Below the pieces are notes generated by a model. The model was given only the letters and a program-made list of their open reading frames with translations, did no database searches and had not been told where the DNA came from. A stretch of 64,000 nucleotides of DNA, taken from Loxodes magnus. Lineage: Eukaryota; Ciliophora; Karyorelictea; Loxodida; Loxodidae. Below, piece after piece: positions 26,300-37,471 of the stretch. Where the stretch lies: assembly GCA_946699065.1 (NCBI GenBank), contig CAMPDV010000042.1:620001-684000 (forward strand), in the 5' to 3' direction. Every line of letters begins with the position of its first letter. Position 1 is the first letter of the stretch. Position numbers and translations under genes: made by a program.

Positions 26300-27571
26300 A
26301 TGACATACTATCTGTTTTAAGTCCCTTAGAGATATCAAGTAACACAAGCAATAGTATGAAAGGAAAATTTATAAAACCGTAGTTAATCCTTAAAATGCAT
26401 ATAAACAAATTTTGCTTCATAAATCAAAAAAATCTTGAAGGATTTTAAACAGAATCTAAAAAACAATTATAAAAAAATTAAGAAAAACTTAAAATAATCT
26501 CCTATCAGATTTTTTAACTAGTAACAATTCCCAAAAACGAAAATAAACAAAAGAAATCGAAGCTAAGAAATTAAAATGAAGAATCAATAATTCTATATTA
26601 AAATTGTTGAATAATTAAAGAGGCTAATGCTTCTAGCATTTAAGAAGTAGAATATCTCTTACAAATAAATAAATAGTATTTAATTAAAAAATCTAATACA
26701 GTTAAAAAGATATTTGTGTTTCATAAAAAATGTATATATTTAAAAAGTGAGAAATAAGCATCTAAAATTAAAAAAATAAAATAAACTCTTTCTAGGTTAA
26801 AATGAGTATTTTAAAAAATCCAGTTTCAAGTTTGAAGAATTCCAAAAGAAAAATTAAAGATAAATTTAGTTCTTTTTATTACAATATTTATTTAGTTTGA
26901 TTTAAGAATTGCACGCACTATTTCTTGAAAAAGAAAAAAGTTATTAATAATTGAATATAAGCAAATAAATCACGCTTTAAAATATTAAGACTAGAGGCGA
27001 AGGAAGATATAAATAAAGTATCAAAAAGAAAAATTAAAATTCCGTAGAAAGTACTAATGTTAATATGAATTATGAATCTTAAAGTCTAATAATGGATTAC
27101 TTAAGCGAAGAGGGAGATATAAAAGTATTTAAAGAATGGATTTGTAAAGGTTCTTCTTATTCAAGTTTTATTTTAAAATAAATAAACTCTGATACAAATA
27201 GAATGAGAAAACAATATTCTATTTTAAGCTTTAATAATACTAATTACAGTAAATAAAACTAATATAATTTTAAAATTAGAAAAGTTTAAATCAACCTTTA
27301 TATTTAAAGAAATTTGCTTATAAGCTAAAATACTATGAAATTAAATTTGAAAGTTCTTAGAATCTACTCAAGAAGCATTTAAAACAAAGTTCAATTAATT
27401 CAAGCAAGTGCTCTTCACTATTAAAATCCAAGAAAATAAGTCAGCATTATCAAATATTATAAATGTAGGTTTTAATAAATATTCATCTAAGATAAAAAGA
27501 GTTTTAACTAAAATTTAATTAGCAGTATTTTAATGTGTTTCATATTAAATATCTTAATGTAAAATATTTGA
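26300..27571 (+). CDS. Lysine/glutamine-rich protein of unknown function
   Basis: One frame of 424 codons from MTYYLFQVPQRY to NILMQNI-TGA reads coherently. It includes a basic first third (KKILKDFKQNLKNNYKKIKK), a hydrophobic helix-like middle (FLLQYLFSLIQELHALFLEKEK) and an acidic segment (LIMDYLSEEGDIKVFKEW). Because all stop codons can be sense, frame choice rests on composition. The other two frames have poorer composition over the acidic segment but compete in the first 500 bases. No domain or motif recognised. The start is the first ATG of the frame; upstream continuation is possible. Confidence 0.5.
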
Positions 27572-28647
27572 ACTTGGAAAAACCATTTGTAATTTAATAA
27601 GTCCAAGGATTTTATTCGAATTAAAATAAAATAAAATAGAAATCTTTAATTAATATATCTCTCTTAAATAAAAATATACTAGTTAAATGCATTATTATCT
27701 TTATTCATTAGATCTTTCACACCTAAAACACTAATTTAGGAATTTTATATAAATTGGTATATCATTAAAAATGATTAAGAAAAGGAATTTCATAAACTTA
27801 ATAAAGAAAGCAATTTCCATATATCTAATCAATAAAAATATATTAGTTGCTTTTAAAAGATTTATAAGAGTTAACTTATTGAATAATATTTATTACATAC
27901 ATCCATACTTTGTTAGATCATTAAATTTAGAAATTTAAAGATAATAATCTAGAATAAAATTATATTTTATCATTATTTAATATTTGCAGTTTCCTTTAAA
28001 AGAGTCAAAACTAATAGCGCTTTATACAAATATAGTTACTTTTATTTTGATTATTTAAGATTCAATCTCTTATGAATTAGACTAAATTTGAACAAAGATT
28101 TATATATAGAACCATTGAGCAAATATAATATTATAGTAATAAAATATCTTTAATTATACTCTTCTATATATCTATTGCTTAAATTTAACTTAGTGATTAC
28201 AATTAAGCATAAGTACTTCAGATATGATGTTTTATAAATATTTTAAATTATAAAGATTAAATAGCTATGCCTTAATATAAACTAAAGAGGATTTATACAA
28301 TTATAAAGAAGCATTTGATAATTTAAGTTATTTAAGTTTATAGTTTTGAATATGGAATATTGCAAAATAATAAGAGCTAAATGATTAAGAAAATAAAGTT
28401 TGACTAAGCATAAACGCTTATATTAAATATGCATTTATTAATTATAGATTTTTGTAGCTTAGATTAAGAAATTAGCAGTAAACTTTCATTTACTAATTTT
28501 ATAATAAAATGGAATAAAAAACAATTTAAATCAGGACTAAGCAAGAGTAAATAATATCAAACATATTCTTAAGAAAGCTTAGCAAGCAACAAAAAACAAA
28601 CAAATTGGGCAATATTTATTCCAAGCTTCCTTTTCTATTGAGAAAAT
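27572..28647. other. AT-rich intergenic stretch
   Basis: No supported gene, RNA or repeat between the two same-strand genes. Confidence 0.45.
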
Positions 28648-29492
28648 ATGAAATATATACTAACTTCTTAAACATTGCTTTCCTGCACTTTCCAATATCT
28701 AACACTTAATAAATTCTAATTTGCTATCCATAATTTTAATAAATCTATTTTCTTAAGACCAATTTTGTATGCCCTGAGTTATACTAATCTGCATCATATC
28801 TCAACAAAATTTATATGATTGGTAATTTTTCATGAATTCATTTCGATATAAAAACTATTGAAATTAATATTTCTGGGAAAACAGAATTTCTACCATAAAT
28901 AACGGATAGATAATCAATTTGGAACAGGTATTTTGAAAGAGTTCCTTTTTTGTATAGGAGGAAACGAGAAAAAAATAAGTAAACAAGTTTAAAAACTAAA
29001 TTATTAGAAAAGAAAAAATGAGAGAAATGCAGTGAATTATGTTAAGCTAGGTAAAATATGTAAGTTTAAGTTAATAAAAATATTATATATGCTATTGGAG
29101 GAAGTGATGAAGAATAACTTCTTAAATCAATAGAGTTTTATAATGATAATTTAGATTTATGGCAGCTAAGCAATATTTAGCTTCCAAAAGGTTTAATAAA
29201 GCAATCCGTAAGTTTTACCTAGAAAATCATAGTTTTTGGAGGATTTATTGTTACAAATAAACTAACTAGATAATCTATTCCTATGAATAATAAGAACTAA
29301 AACCTGCATAAATTTAATAGGGAAACTGAAAAGAAATTAAATGAAATTTCTAAGATAAAATACTGAAGATTCTAGAAAGTGCTATCTAATGATAAAATTT
29401 TATGTATTTTCTAGCCAAAATCCAAGTTTAAAGTTAATAAGAAGGAGAGTAGAAAGAAGAAAAGCAAGAATTATGGAGTTGCTATAAAATGA
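28648..29492 (+). CDS. Second kelch-repeat protein (degenerate)
   Basis: Spliced frame of 275 codons with one 20-nt intron (29051-29070). Kelch elements are FLFCIGGNEKK, then NIIYAIGGSDEEQLLKSIEFYND with LDLWQL, then QKIIVFGGFIV and a last weak unit. Each is the typical hydrophobic strand plus GG followed by a conserved aromatic. The basic tail (KKESRKKKSKN) ends GVAIK-TGA. The 5' part is uncertain: a competing frame at about 28815-28935 (TEFLPQITDRQSIW) looks equally good, so a further short intron may be missed. It is convergent with the dynein-stalk-like gene, with 96 bp between stops. Confidence 0.65.
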
Positions 29493-29588
29493 AAATAAGT
29501 ACCTTTCAATGTCACAAAATGTTGACTACGAATTTTTATAAAGTTAATTGAATTTCTGTAATTAAAATAAGTAATGTATAGTTCTTAA

Positions 29589-31139
29589 TCAATCATTAGC
29601 TTATTCATTTAAATCTTTTCTCTTGTCAGCTACTGCAAAGTTAACATGGGCGAAATAATAAACTGCATGAACCCAGCGTGCTAGCTTTGGGACTGATTAA
29701 CCAATAAAAGCAAAATTTTTAGGTTCCATTTCTGCACTTTGAATATAGCGATCTAACTACTCAATTTGTTATTTTGTTATTGATTTCCTGTTATATTCTA
29801 ATATTTTTTAAAGTAAATCTTTTCTACTTTCATTTTTAAAAGATAGTCAATAATCCTTTACTTTCTTGCTTATGAATTTTGCTATTAATTTGTTTTGATC
29901 ACTCTTACTATTGAGAGGAACATTATTACTAGATTCTTAAATATTTAAGTCACTATTATTTAACTGGACGTTAACAGAAGATTACGGTCGCAGAAAGGAA
30001 ACTTCGTGTAAAGACTTTTATCTTGAGTTTCTTTTCAAAAGAACTTAACTAGAAATTTTTTGGATTTTAACTATAGGAGGAATATTTAAAATAATGCAAA
30101 CTGAAGTAGCCAAATGTCTTAAGCCAACTGTAGGATTTGCAAACATACCAACTTCCTTAAACTATTTTTTAGGGACTTTTTTCATTTCTGCTAATGATTG
30201 ATCATACATTTAAATGGCTTTAATTTAGTATTAACTTAAAAATTCAGCGAGTTCTTCTTCCTCTAATTCTTCCATTGGATGAATTCTGTTTAGTGTAACA
30301 AAATTTCTAAATATACGGATTTTTTTATCGCAATTAAGCAATTTTAAATGCAATTCATTATATTTTTTTACTTCTGGGATTTCAAATGATCTACCTATTT
30401 TGTTAGCTAAATGTAAAATTTCTACTAAAATACCTAGTATTGGATTTTATTAATAGGCAAATTCAATTTAACAACTAGGATTCATTAAATACCTACTCAT
30501 AGCTTGCAAATCTTCTAATGGGACTACATTTACATCCAATTTCTACAACTTTGGCAATAAATCTGTTTAACAGTGTTTTGCAAAAGATTTTATGTAGCTT
30601 TTGCTTTTAACTTTGCCTGAGCTTTTTCCTTTTTTAACAACAGGCTTTAGTCCAACTAATCTGCATAAGCACTCTGCAATAAGTTCTAAAGGATTCACGT
30701 CTCTAAGTCATTTAGGCTATTTAGAAGTATTATAATAAAAGATTTTTTCGGAAATATCTTCAGGTTAGATTTTATTTGCAAGTTCTAATATTTTCTTTTG
30801 TTCATTCTCAAAAGTTGCTTTAGAAAAAATAGCGATATCAGCATATTCATCTTTCTTAGGTTTAAGTTATAAAAGTTTTTTTTTTTGTTTTTTTAGTATT
30901 TGATTCATATATTCAATGGTCTAAATATAAACCTGCCTGTTTACATTTTTTAAATTGGTAAGGTCTTTTATTCTTAAAAATTTACAAATTAATTAAAAGG
31001 ATTAGATCTCTAATTAGTCCAACTAGAACGTATAAACCTTTTCAGTTTCTTATTACTATGAGGGAGAGTCTTAGTTTTAATTCTCTAGGATTTCTGTATC
31101 CAGACCTTTGCTTTACTGCATTTTTTTTCTCTTTGACAT
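29589..31139 (-). CDS. Stand-alone protein with two dynein-stalk-like repeats
   Basis: A 516-residue single-exon protein, MSKRKKMQQ to KRKDLNEQAND-TGA. The C-terminal part (about 331-510) follows the coiled-coil stalk/microtubule-binding region of dynein heavy chains: VGMFANPTVGLRHLATSVCIIL (compare NPP..V..V.....LL), VKDYWLSFKN, LLQKILEYNRKSI, IEQLDRYIQSAEMEPKNF, and LARWVHAVYYFAHVNFAVADKR. A weaker copy lies at about 146-245: VNPLELIAECLCRLVGL, SYIKSFAKHCQTDLLPKL, LQAMSRYLMNPS, ILGILVEILHLAN. There are no AAA+ P-loop motifs before or after. It may bind microtubules without motor activity; that is inference. It lies 100 bp behind the ATG5 stop on the same strand. Confidence 0.75.
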
Positions 31140-31239
31140 TTAAATTATATTAGTAAATTGATTGAGCATCTTAAATGAGTTGATAGAAATAAGTTACTGA
31201 TATTTTTATTTTCAAAAGAAGAGTTAAAAAGTTAGAAAA

Positions 31240-32013
31240 TCAATTAATGTTTTGTATAGTAATGTATAAAAATCCATCAGCAAAAGATGCATATTTAGTG
31301 AGTTGCTCTACTTCAGCTTCTTGAGGAATTTCTACTCCATGCAAATAAAATTTATTTTTCTATAGGAATTCTTCCTTAAAAATATTCCGTAATGTCTATT
31401 CAAATGTTATTTACGTGCTTTCTTAAATTTCTAGAGTATATTATATTCAACCCTTAATATCTCTGCTTAAAAACCTTAAAGGTAGTTTCTTTACAAAATA
31501 ATGATTAGAGTCAAAAATTTAAGAAAATACTCTTATGAACTCTTCATATTTACCTTAAGGAAGTGAGTTTCAAAGAATTGCTAGTTCAGTTTCAGGAGCT
31601 TTAAAAACTTATCCTGATGAACCTAATCTAAGAAAAGCAGATTCTTTCAAAGCATTTATAAAAGAGCTTCTAAGAGATTTTGATGGAATAATTTCCTCAG
31701 CAGGAAATCCACGAGTGTGAAAAGTTAATTTCCAAGGTAATTCAGCTTAAACTAAATCATAAATGACTCCTATTGGTATTTACCATCTTAAAGGAATTCC
31801 CTTTTCACTTATCCAAACATTCTCAATTTAAAAGGGAGGAGCGAAATGTTCAAAATGGGCAATAATTTCTTTTAAATGTAATGGAAAATAAGAAAGCCTA
31901 GGTAACATTGCATAATAATTTGGAGGTTGTTCTAATGATGAAATATCTGAAGAAACCAAAGAAATTTCAACAGGAATTGAACCATTTCAGATTTCTCTTT
32001 ATATAGATTCCAT
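31240..32013 (-). CDS. ATG5: Autophagy protein ATG5
   Basis: A 257-residue single-exon protein (MESIQREIWNGSIPVEISL to YITIQNIN-TGA), close to the usual ATG5 length (~275). Conserved blocks are: YYAMLPRLSYFPL, IPLRWQIPIGVIYDL with the ATG12-accepting lysine region following (ELPWKLTFHTRGFP), and the C-terminal second ubiquitin-like fold FYLHGVEIPQEAEVEQL and FADGFLYITI. ATG5 is conjugated to ATG12 and, with ATG16, promotes lipidation of ATG8 on autophagosomes. Trp at position 9 and one in AILWNSL are encoded by TGA. The human alignment in memory supports the whole length, not only motifs. Confidence 0.93.
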
Positions 32014-32739
32014 TTTAATTATTCAAAAATATATCAAATTCCTATCTACCAAGTTTACCATCTCATTACTTGTTAATTTAATTTAAGCTTTAATAAAAGT
32101 AAAACATATTAAGTCTGACTCACTTAGCATTAAAAAAAATTTATCTAATCAGTTTATTATCAAAAACATTTAGATCTAATTTGAGGTAATACAGTAATAG
32201 CTAATTTGCTCCACTTATATAATGCTCGTTGATACATTTATTAGTGACTATTGTATATTCTAAATATCCTATTTCTTTCATTTTACCTTTAAAATAATAA
32301 AATATATTTAACTTAAAACTTAATTATATTAATAAATTAACTAGTAGCAATAAAGAATTAAAGGGATTTAACTAAGTTATTATGAATATCATTATTTAAA
32401 TAAACTAAAGAGAAAGAATTATTAAATACCTGAAATAACTTAAAAAGCTCCTAAGCTTTTTATTTTAATATATCTATATTAGTCTATTAATTATAGGCTT
32501 ACCTAGTTTACTTATTTAATCCCTCCTAAGTTTATTATACTTAAATAGAGTATTTAAAATAAACTAATGTCTTAAGTTATCTTATGCAATAATAGATTTA
32601 TATGGTTGATTTATTTAAGCAAAGAAATAAATAATAAGCATTATGGAATAATCGAAAGAGAAGAAATGGTATATAAGAAGAGTAGCTCTTTTCAGCTTTA
32701 TTATTAAATAACTTTCTATTAAAAAAATTTATTTTTGGA
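32014..32739. other. AT-rich intergenic stretch
   Basis: 5' region of ATG5 plus 3' region of the next gene. No gene, RNA or repeat seen. Confidence 0.5.
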
Positions 32740-33270
32740 TCACTCCTTAGCTTTTAAATCCTATTCAAGCTGCTACTCGAGCTTGACGATTTTCTTAAAC
32801 ATTTCAGTAGTATAGATTTTGCTGATTTCTAAGTAGTGAGCACTAGTTCTGTACTATAAAGCATTATGAGGAGGGTTCCAAGCTTTGTATTTTTGAATAT
32901 AGTAATTCAAGTAATCTGGATCTCTTGATGTTACTAAGTCACTATTGAAATCATATACAAGAGTGCTTCCAAACCAGAACCATAAGAACCATCTATGTCT
33001 AGCGAATATTTAGAAACCTTTTCCAGGAGACATATCCATTTCAAATGCACGCTTATAGAGAGGTCCCCAAGCTCTTTGGAATAAAGGCCAGTATGCCATA
33101 ATAATATAGTTAGCTAATTTAGCGCCAGATTCAATTTAACCTGGAGGAGTTGGACCAATTCTAAACCATCTTCCAAGTTTGGCTTTAAATCCAGCTCCTT
33201 TCTCCCATTAAGCAAGTGTTTTCTCTAAGGGTCTTAATAATTAACGGTAGACATCAGAAAGTTGCACCAT
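32740..33270 (-). CDS. Conserved small protein, probably mitochondrial membrane
   Basis: A 176-residue single-exon protein, MVQLSDVYRQLLRPLEK to EQDLKAKE-TGA. It is rich in Trp, Tyr and Arg. It has an amphipathic N-terminus, one hydrophobic aromatic segment (RWFLWFWFGSTLVYDF) at about residues 95-112, then YIQKYKAWNPPHN and a charged C-terminal helix. Codons are well balanced and GC is higher than the surroundings, as in highly expressed genes. The composition resembles ciliate-specific accessory subunits of respiratory complexes or ATP synthase, but I cannot assign it to one. No catalytic motif. Confidence 0.85.
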
Positions 33271-34210
33271 TTTTAGTAATAAATAATCCTTTTAATGTTT
33301 AATTAATTATTAATAAACAACATTTTAGTTTTCAACTTGCTTTTTTACACTAAATCCTATCCTTTAATAAAGCTTCAAAGCTATTAAGCAAACTATATTA
33401 CTTTTAATTTAATTTAATCCTTTAATAAAACTATTACCACTACTTTCTTAACTGGTATTTGCTTGCTAATATATTTCCTCATTTAGACCTTAAAGTGTTT
33501 TCTAAGTTTATAAAGCTGTAATGTAATAAATACATGATTGCTATGGAACTTGCTCTACTTCTAATTAATAACTGAAAGGATCAAAAATATTGTAGCTTAG
33601 ATAAATTATAATACAGTGCAATAGTAAATGTAGAAGCTTCATATATTATAGATTGCTTTATAAATCTATATAAGTGCTTATCTATCAGCTAGCCACTTTT
33701 ACTTGCTTCACTTTTATGTCTTAAGTTTATTTAATCTTTTAATATAAAATTAAGATGATGCTTATAAATAGATATAGAAGTGTCAATAGATTAAGCTATG
33801 CTGCAAGTATCAATAGACTAGAAGAGAATAATCAAGAATGTAAACAACCTCAAAGTAAAATAACTTTAAATCAAATACTTTTATAATAGCCAGTTACTTA
33901 CAAAATACCATTCATCTAAATTTAAGACTTTCATGTAATTAAAGGTACCACACTAAAGAAGTACTTTGCATTTATCTATCAAATATCTATTGTAATCAAA
34001 TGTTTTAAATTTAAGAGCTAAATTAAATTATTAATGTTTAATTTCTTTACTTTAGACTAAAATAAAAATATTAAGCTTTTTTAGAATAGATGATTAAATA
34101 CGTTAATTCCTTTAATTAAATAATAATTAAATTAAAATGAAGTATTTAAAATGAAAAATGGCAGATTTGTTTAGCTAATGAACAGTTAATGCAAAAATAA
34201 ATTAAAAAGG
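33271..34210. other. AT-rich intergenic stretch
   Basis: No gene, RNA or repeat that I can support. The PDE frame stays free of TGA through most of it, so a longer PDE tail cannot be fully excluded. Confidence 0.45.
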
Positions 34211-35477
34211 TTAAGATAACAATACATCTTCATAGCTTACAATCTTATTCCAGTTTTCTTTATTAATTTCGCAGTTTTTAATTAGCTACTTCAATTCAGG
34301 AGAGAATTTTATAAGTTCACTATAAGTAGGCATAATAAAAGTGTCTAAAAAATAAAAGTTTACCTATAAATCCTATCTGATTCTTTTTTATTTTTTCTAT
34401 ATCTCTTCCTAGTTGCATAAAAGTCGTAACTGGTAGATTCAATTCTTATTCTTTCAAAGTTTATTAGTTAAATTCCTCAACTAAAAGCAAAGATCATCTT
34501 TTGCTGATATCTCAAGTTAAGCAGGGATTATGAACATCTGCCAAATGAATTAGATAGTTTAAAAATATTTGCTTATCAGCTTCACTCTCAAATTTACCAT
34601 TTTTTTACTAAATTTGTGTTACTATCATTTAATGCTTAGTCATATCTGTCGATAGAATTGTTTGAATTATTTGTTTACGCAACTTTATTTGATCTTACTC
34701 AGAATAGCTTTTGAGTATATTGCATTTAGAGTAGTTAAGTATATTAGATAGTACAGCTGCATGATGGTTTTCTAGAACGGAAGAATCATTATAGAGAATT
34801 GCTAGGGAGTGTTTGCTTTAAATCAAAAACAGATTATTAACACCAAGATGACCTATATCATGTCCAAGACAAGCTATTAAAAGACCTAGAAACTAAAATT
34901 CGTCTATAGCCTTAGAAATAAATTAGGACTCGTTTCATAATTAGAAAGTGAATTGAAATACTGAAAAAGCGTGCTTAAAATTGTGATAAGGATTTTCTTT
35001 ATATCTAATTTAAATTTCTTTTCCTAGATAAAGCAATGTCTCCTGTTCTATTTTATTCTAACCTTTGCAATATTTTAATTCATACATTATTTAAATAATT
35101 GCTTCTATTAAGTATTCATTAGAATATTCTCAAAACTTAAAGTCAAACGTTTTAAACTCTTATAGCATTGCCTGATTGGGTACAAAGTCTATATAGTTAG
35201 TATAGTTAGTATTTTACATGGATTTAGTACTTGAGGGATTTATATCTAATGATTTTTATATGTGTTCTAGTAGATATTTTTTCCTTACATCATCTTTCAT
35301 TAGCTTTATTTCTTATAGTATTTGCTTATATACTAACAAGTCAGGATCTTCATCTTTTTGCAGATTTTCTTTAATTTGAGTAATTTAATCAAAATCACTC
35401 GTATGATTAAACATAGTTTCATGCTATTGATCTTAATCCGAGTTTGAACAATAACTGGAACCAACTGAGCATCCCAT
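34211..35477 (-). CDS. Class I cyclic-nucleotide phosphodiesterase
   Basis: Spliced length is 416 codons with one 19-nt intron (34345-34363). The PDEase_I signature is complete: YHNFKHAFSVFQF (metal-binding HNxxHA), then LGHDIGHLGVNN (HDxxH), NHHAA, and the second metal Asp in HLADVHNPC. By family it hydrolyses cAMP and/or cGMP using two metal ions. The N-terminal ~140 residues are charged and carry no GAF or transmembrane segment; MGCSVGSSYC could be N-myristoylated and palmitoylated (MGC). The frame ends at TAA after SYEDVLLS and meets no TGA for several hundred bases, so TAA most likely terminates. Confidence 0.9.
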
Positions 35478-37471
35478 TTTTACTAATATTTTTAACTTAT
35501 TTATGAAAAAAGTATAATGCTATTTAATTCCTTGTTATTATTATTTCTATTTTATTTAAATTTCTTAACTAACATACCATCTATATAGCTCTATAGCTTA
35601 AGATAACTTATTATTAGCTCAAAAGATAATTTCCCTTGATTAAGCGATAAGAATTGCTATTTCATATATATAATTTTAAATAGCATACTAAAGTAATATC
35701 TTGATTAATTCCTTACTTTATGACTTTTATTTAACTAGCTATTATTACAATTATACCTGTGCTTCTTGTTTAATGGTTCCAATAAGTTGAATCTATGAAG
35801 AATTACTAACTTTAAAAGTTTTCATATTTAGTATAAAATTAAATTATTATGTTCAAATCACTAAATCTAAGCAACTTATTAAGTTTTAAATAGCCATAAT
35901 CTCTGACTAAATGCATGCTTTATTTTAATGTAATTTTTGGAAAATTAAAATTGATATTAAGCAAGTTTAAACTATTACTATCATTATTCCTATTTTAGAT
36001 TACTTTCTATTTTATCTAGAAAAGAGATTACTACAAACAAGCATCTTGAGTAACTTTATAAAGCTATTTAAATATTAATATTATTCTTTAAAATTAGAGA
36101 TTATAGTACTCTATTAAAAATGTAAAGGGCTAGTGAATATAATTTAAAGTAGCTATATAATTAAATAACTTTAACTAGTAGACTTTAGGATTATAATAAT
36201 GTATAAGTAGTTTTCTGTATAAAGCAAAATAGCAGAATATAGTTATATTTACTTCTTAAATATTCTGCTATTTATATAGCAGCAAATCATTAACATAAAA
36301 TTATAAAAGAGATAGTGACCTAGTTTTATAGCATTGCTAATTTATACTATTATCTAGTTTTATCAACTTTCTCTAAATTGTATAGTCAGTTAGTTTAAAT
36401 TAATTTATTTCTTTTAATGAAATATATAAATTAAATAATTCTACAGTAGCAATTTAAAATAATATAGCCTTGCATATTTATATGCTAATACATAAAAGCT
36501 ACATATAATTTAAAAGATTACTATTAAGCAAATTATAGAGTTGTTATTTACTAAGCTACTTAAATTTTAAAATAAACTAATTTTGGTAGTTAAGATAAAT
36601 TATAGACAATTAGATACTTGCTTATTAGGATGCGTTATGTCTATTTATTCCTAAATATATACTTCTTAGTTTAATTAAACCAAGTAAAAAGTACAAATTA
36701 TATTATAAAGATTAATGGACAGGTAATAATTTAATATACTACTCTATCAATGGGTTATCATTATATTTATTATTAAGTTATTAAAGCTATATTAATATCA
36801 CTAACTAGCATTAATTTCTAGCAATTAAATAAATGAAAATGTGCTAAGATATCCATTTTGTTTAATAGTTATTGTAATAAACTAGCAAATATACAAAGTT
36901 TATTTAAGTGTGATTATTACTATTATTATCATTATAGTAGAAATCATTATATGTTATTATTTACTTTAAATACTACAGATTCATATTTAACTCTAAATTT
37001 TATAATGCTTGCAAATATTACTTAAAGAAAGGACAGCATTTTTAAATAGGATAATTAATTCTTAACATAAAAGATTGATATAACAAATAAAAATTTATAG
37101 ATAACCTACTTGTATAATTTATTTGCTAGTAAAGGATTTATGTGTATTAAAAGCTATAAGTACTAACCTTAATTTAATACTTAGTAATTTAGATGAAATA
37201 AATAGATATTATTAGTTTTATCTGCAATGCTATATTTCAAAGTTTTAAGATTGAGTAGTGGTTAATTGCAATATACTTGATAAAAGATATACAAATAAGA
37301 TGATTCATATCCATAATCTTATTATTAAATAGTATATTTTGTATTTTATCTAAATTAAGGAAAGAAGCTTTTAAATATTTACAAATAAGCTGAGAACGTA
37401 TTATTAATGATGAACCTAAAAGAAATGAATTGCTTTATTTATATTTTAAGGATAAATTTAATTTTCTTAAA
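35478..37471. other. Long AT-rich divergent intergenic region
   Basis: About 2 kb between divergent genes (PDE and ankyrin kinase). No gene seen. It contains the inverted repeat listed at 36227-36273 and a partial third copy of the GCAG...AAAT motif just after it. Confidence 0.5.
36227..36273. repeat. Perfect 14-bp inverted repeat, 19-nt spacer
   Basis: AAATAGCAGAATAT (36227-36240) and its exact reverse complement ATATTCTGCTATTT (36260-36273). The arms are GC-richer than their surroundings. Could be a protein site, a small stem-loop RNA or a transposon trace; no transposase lies nearby. Confidence 0.75.
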
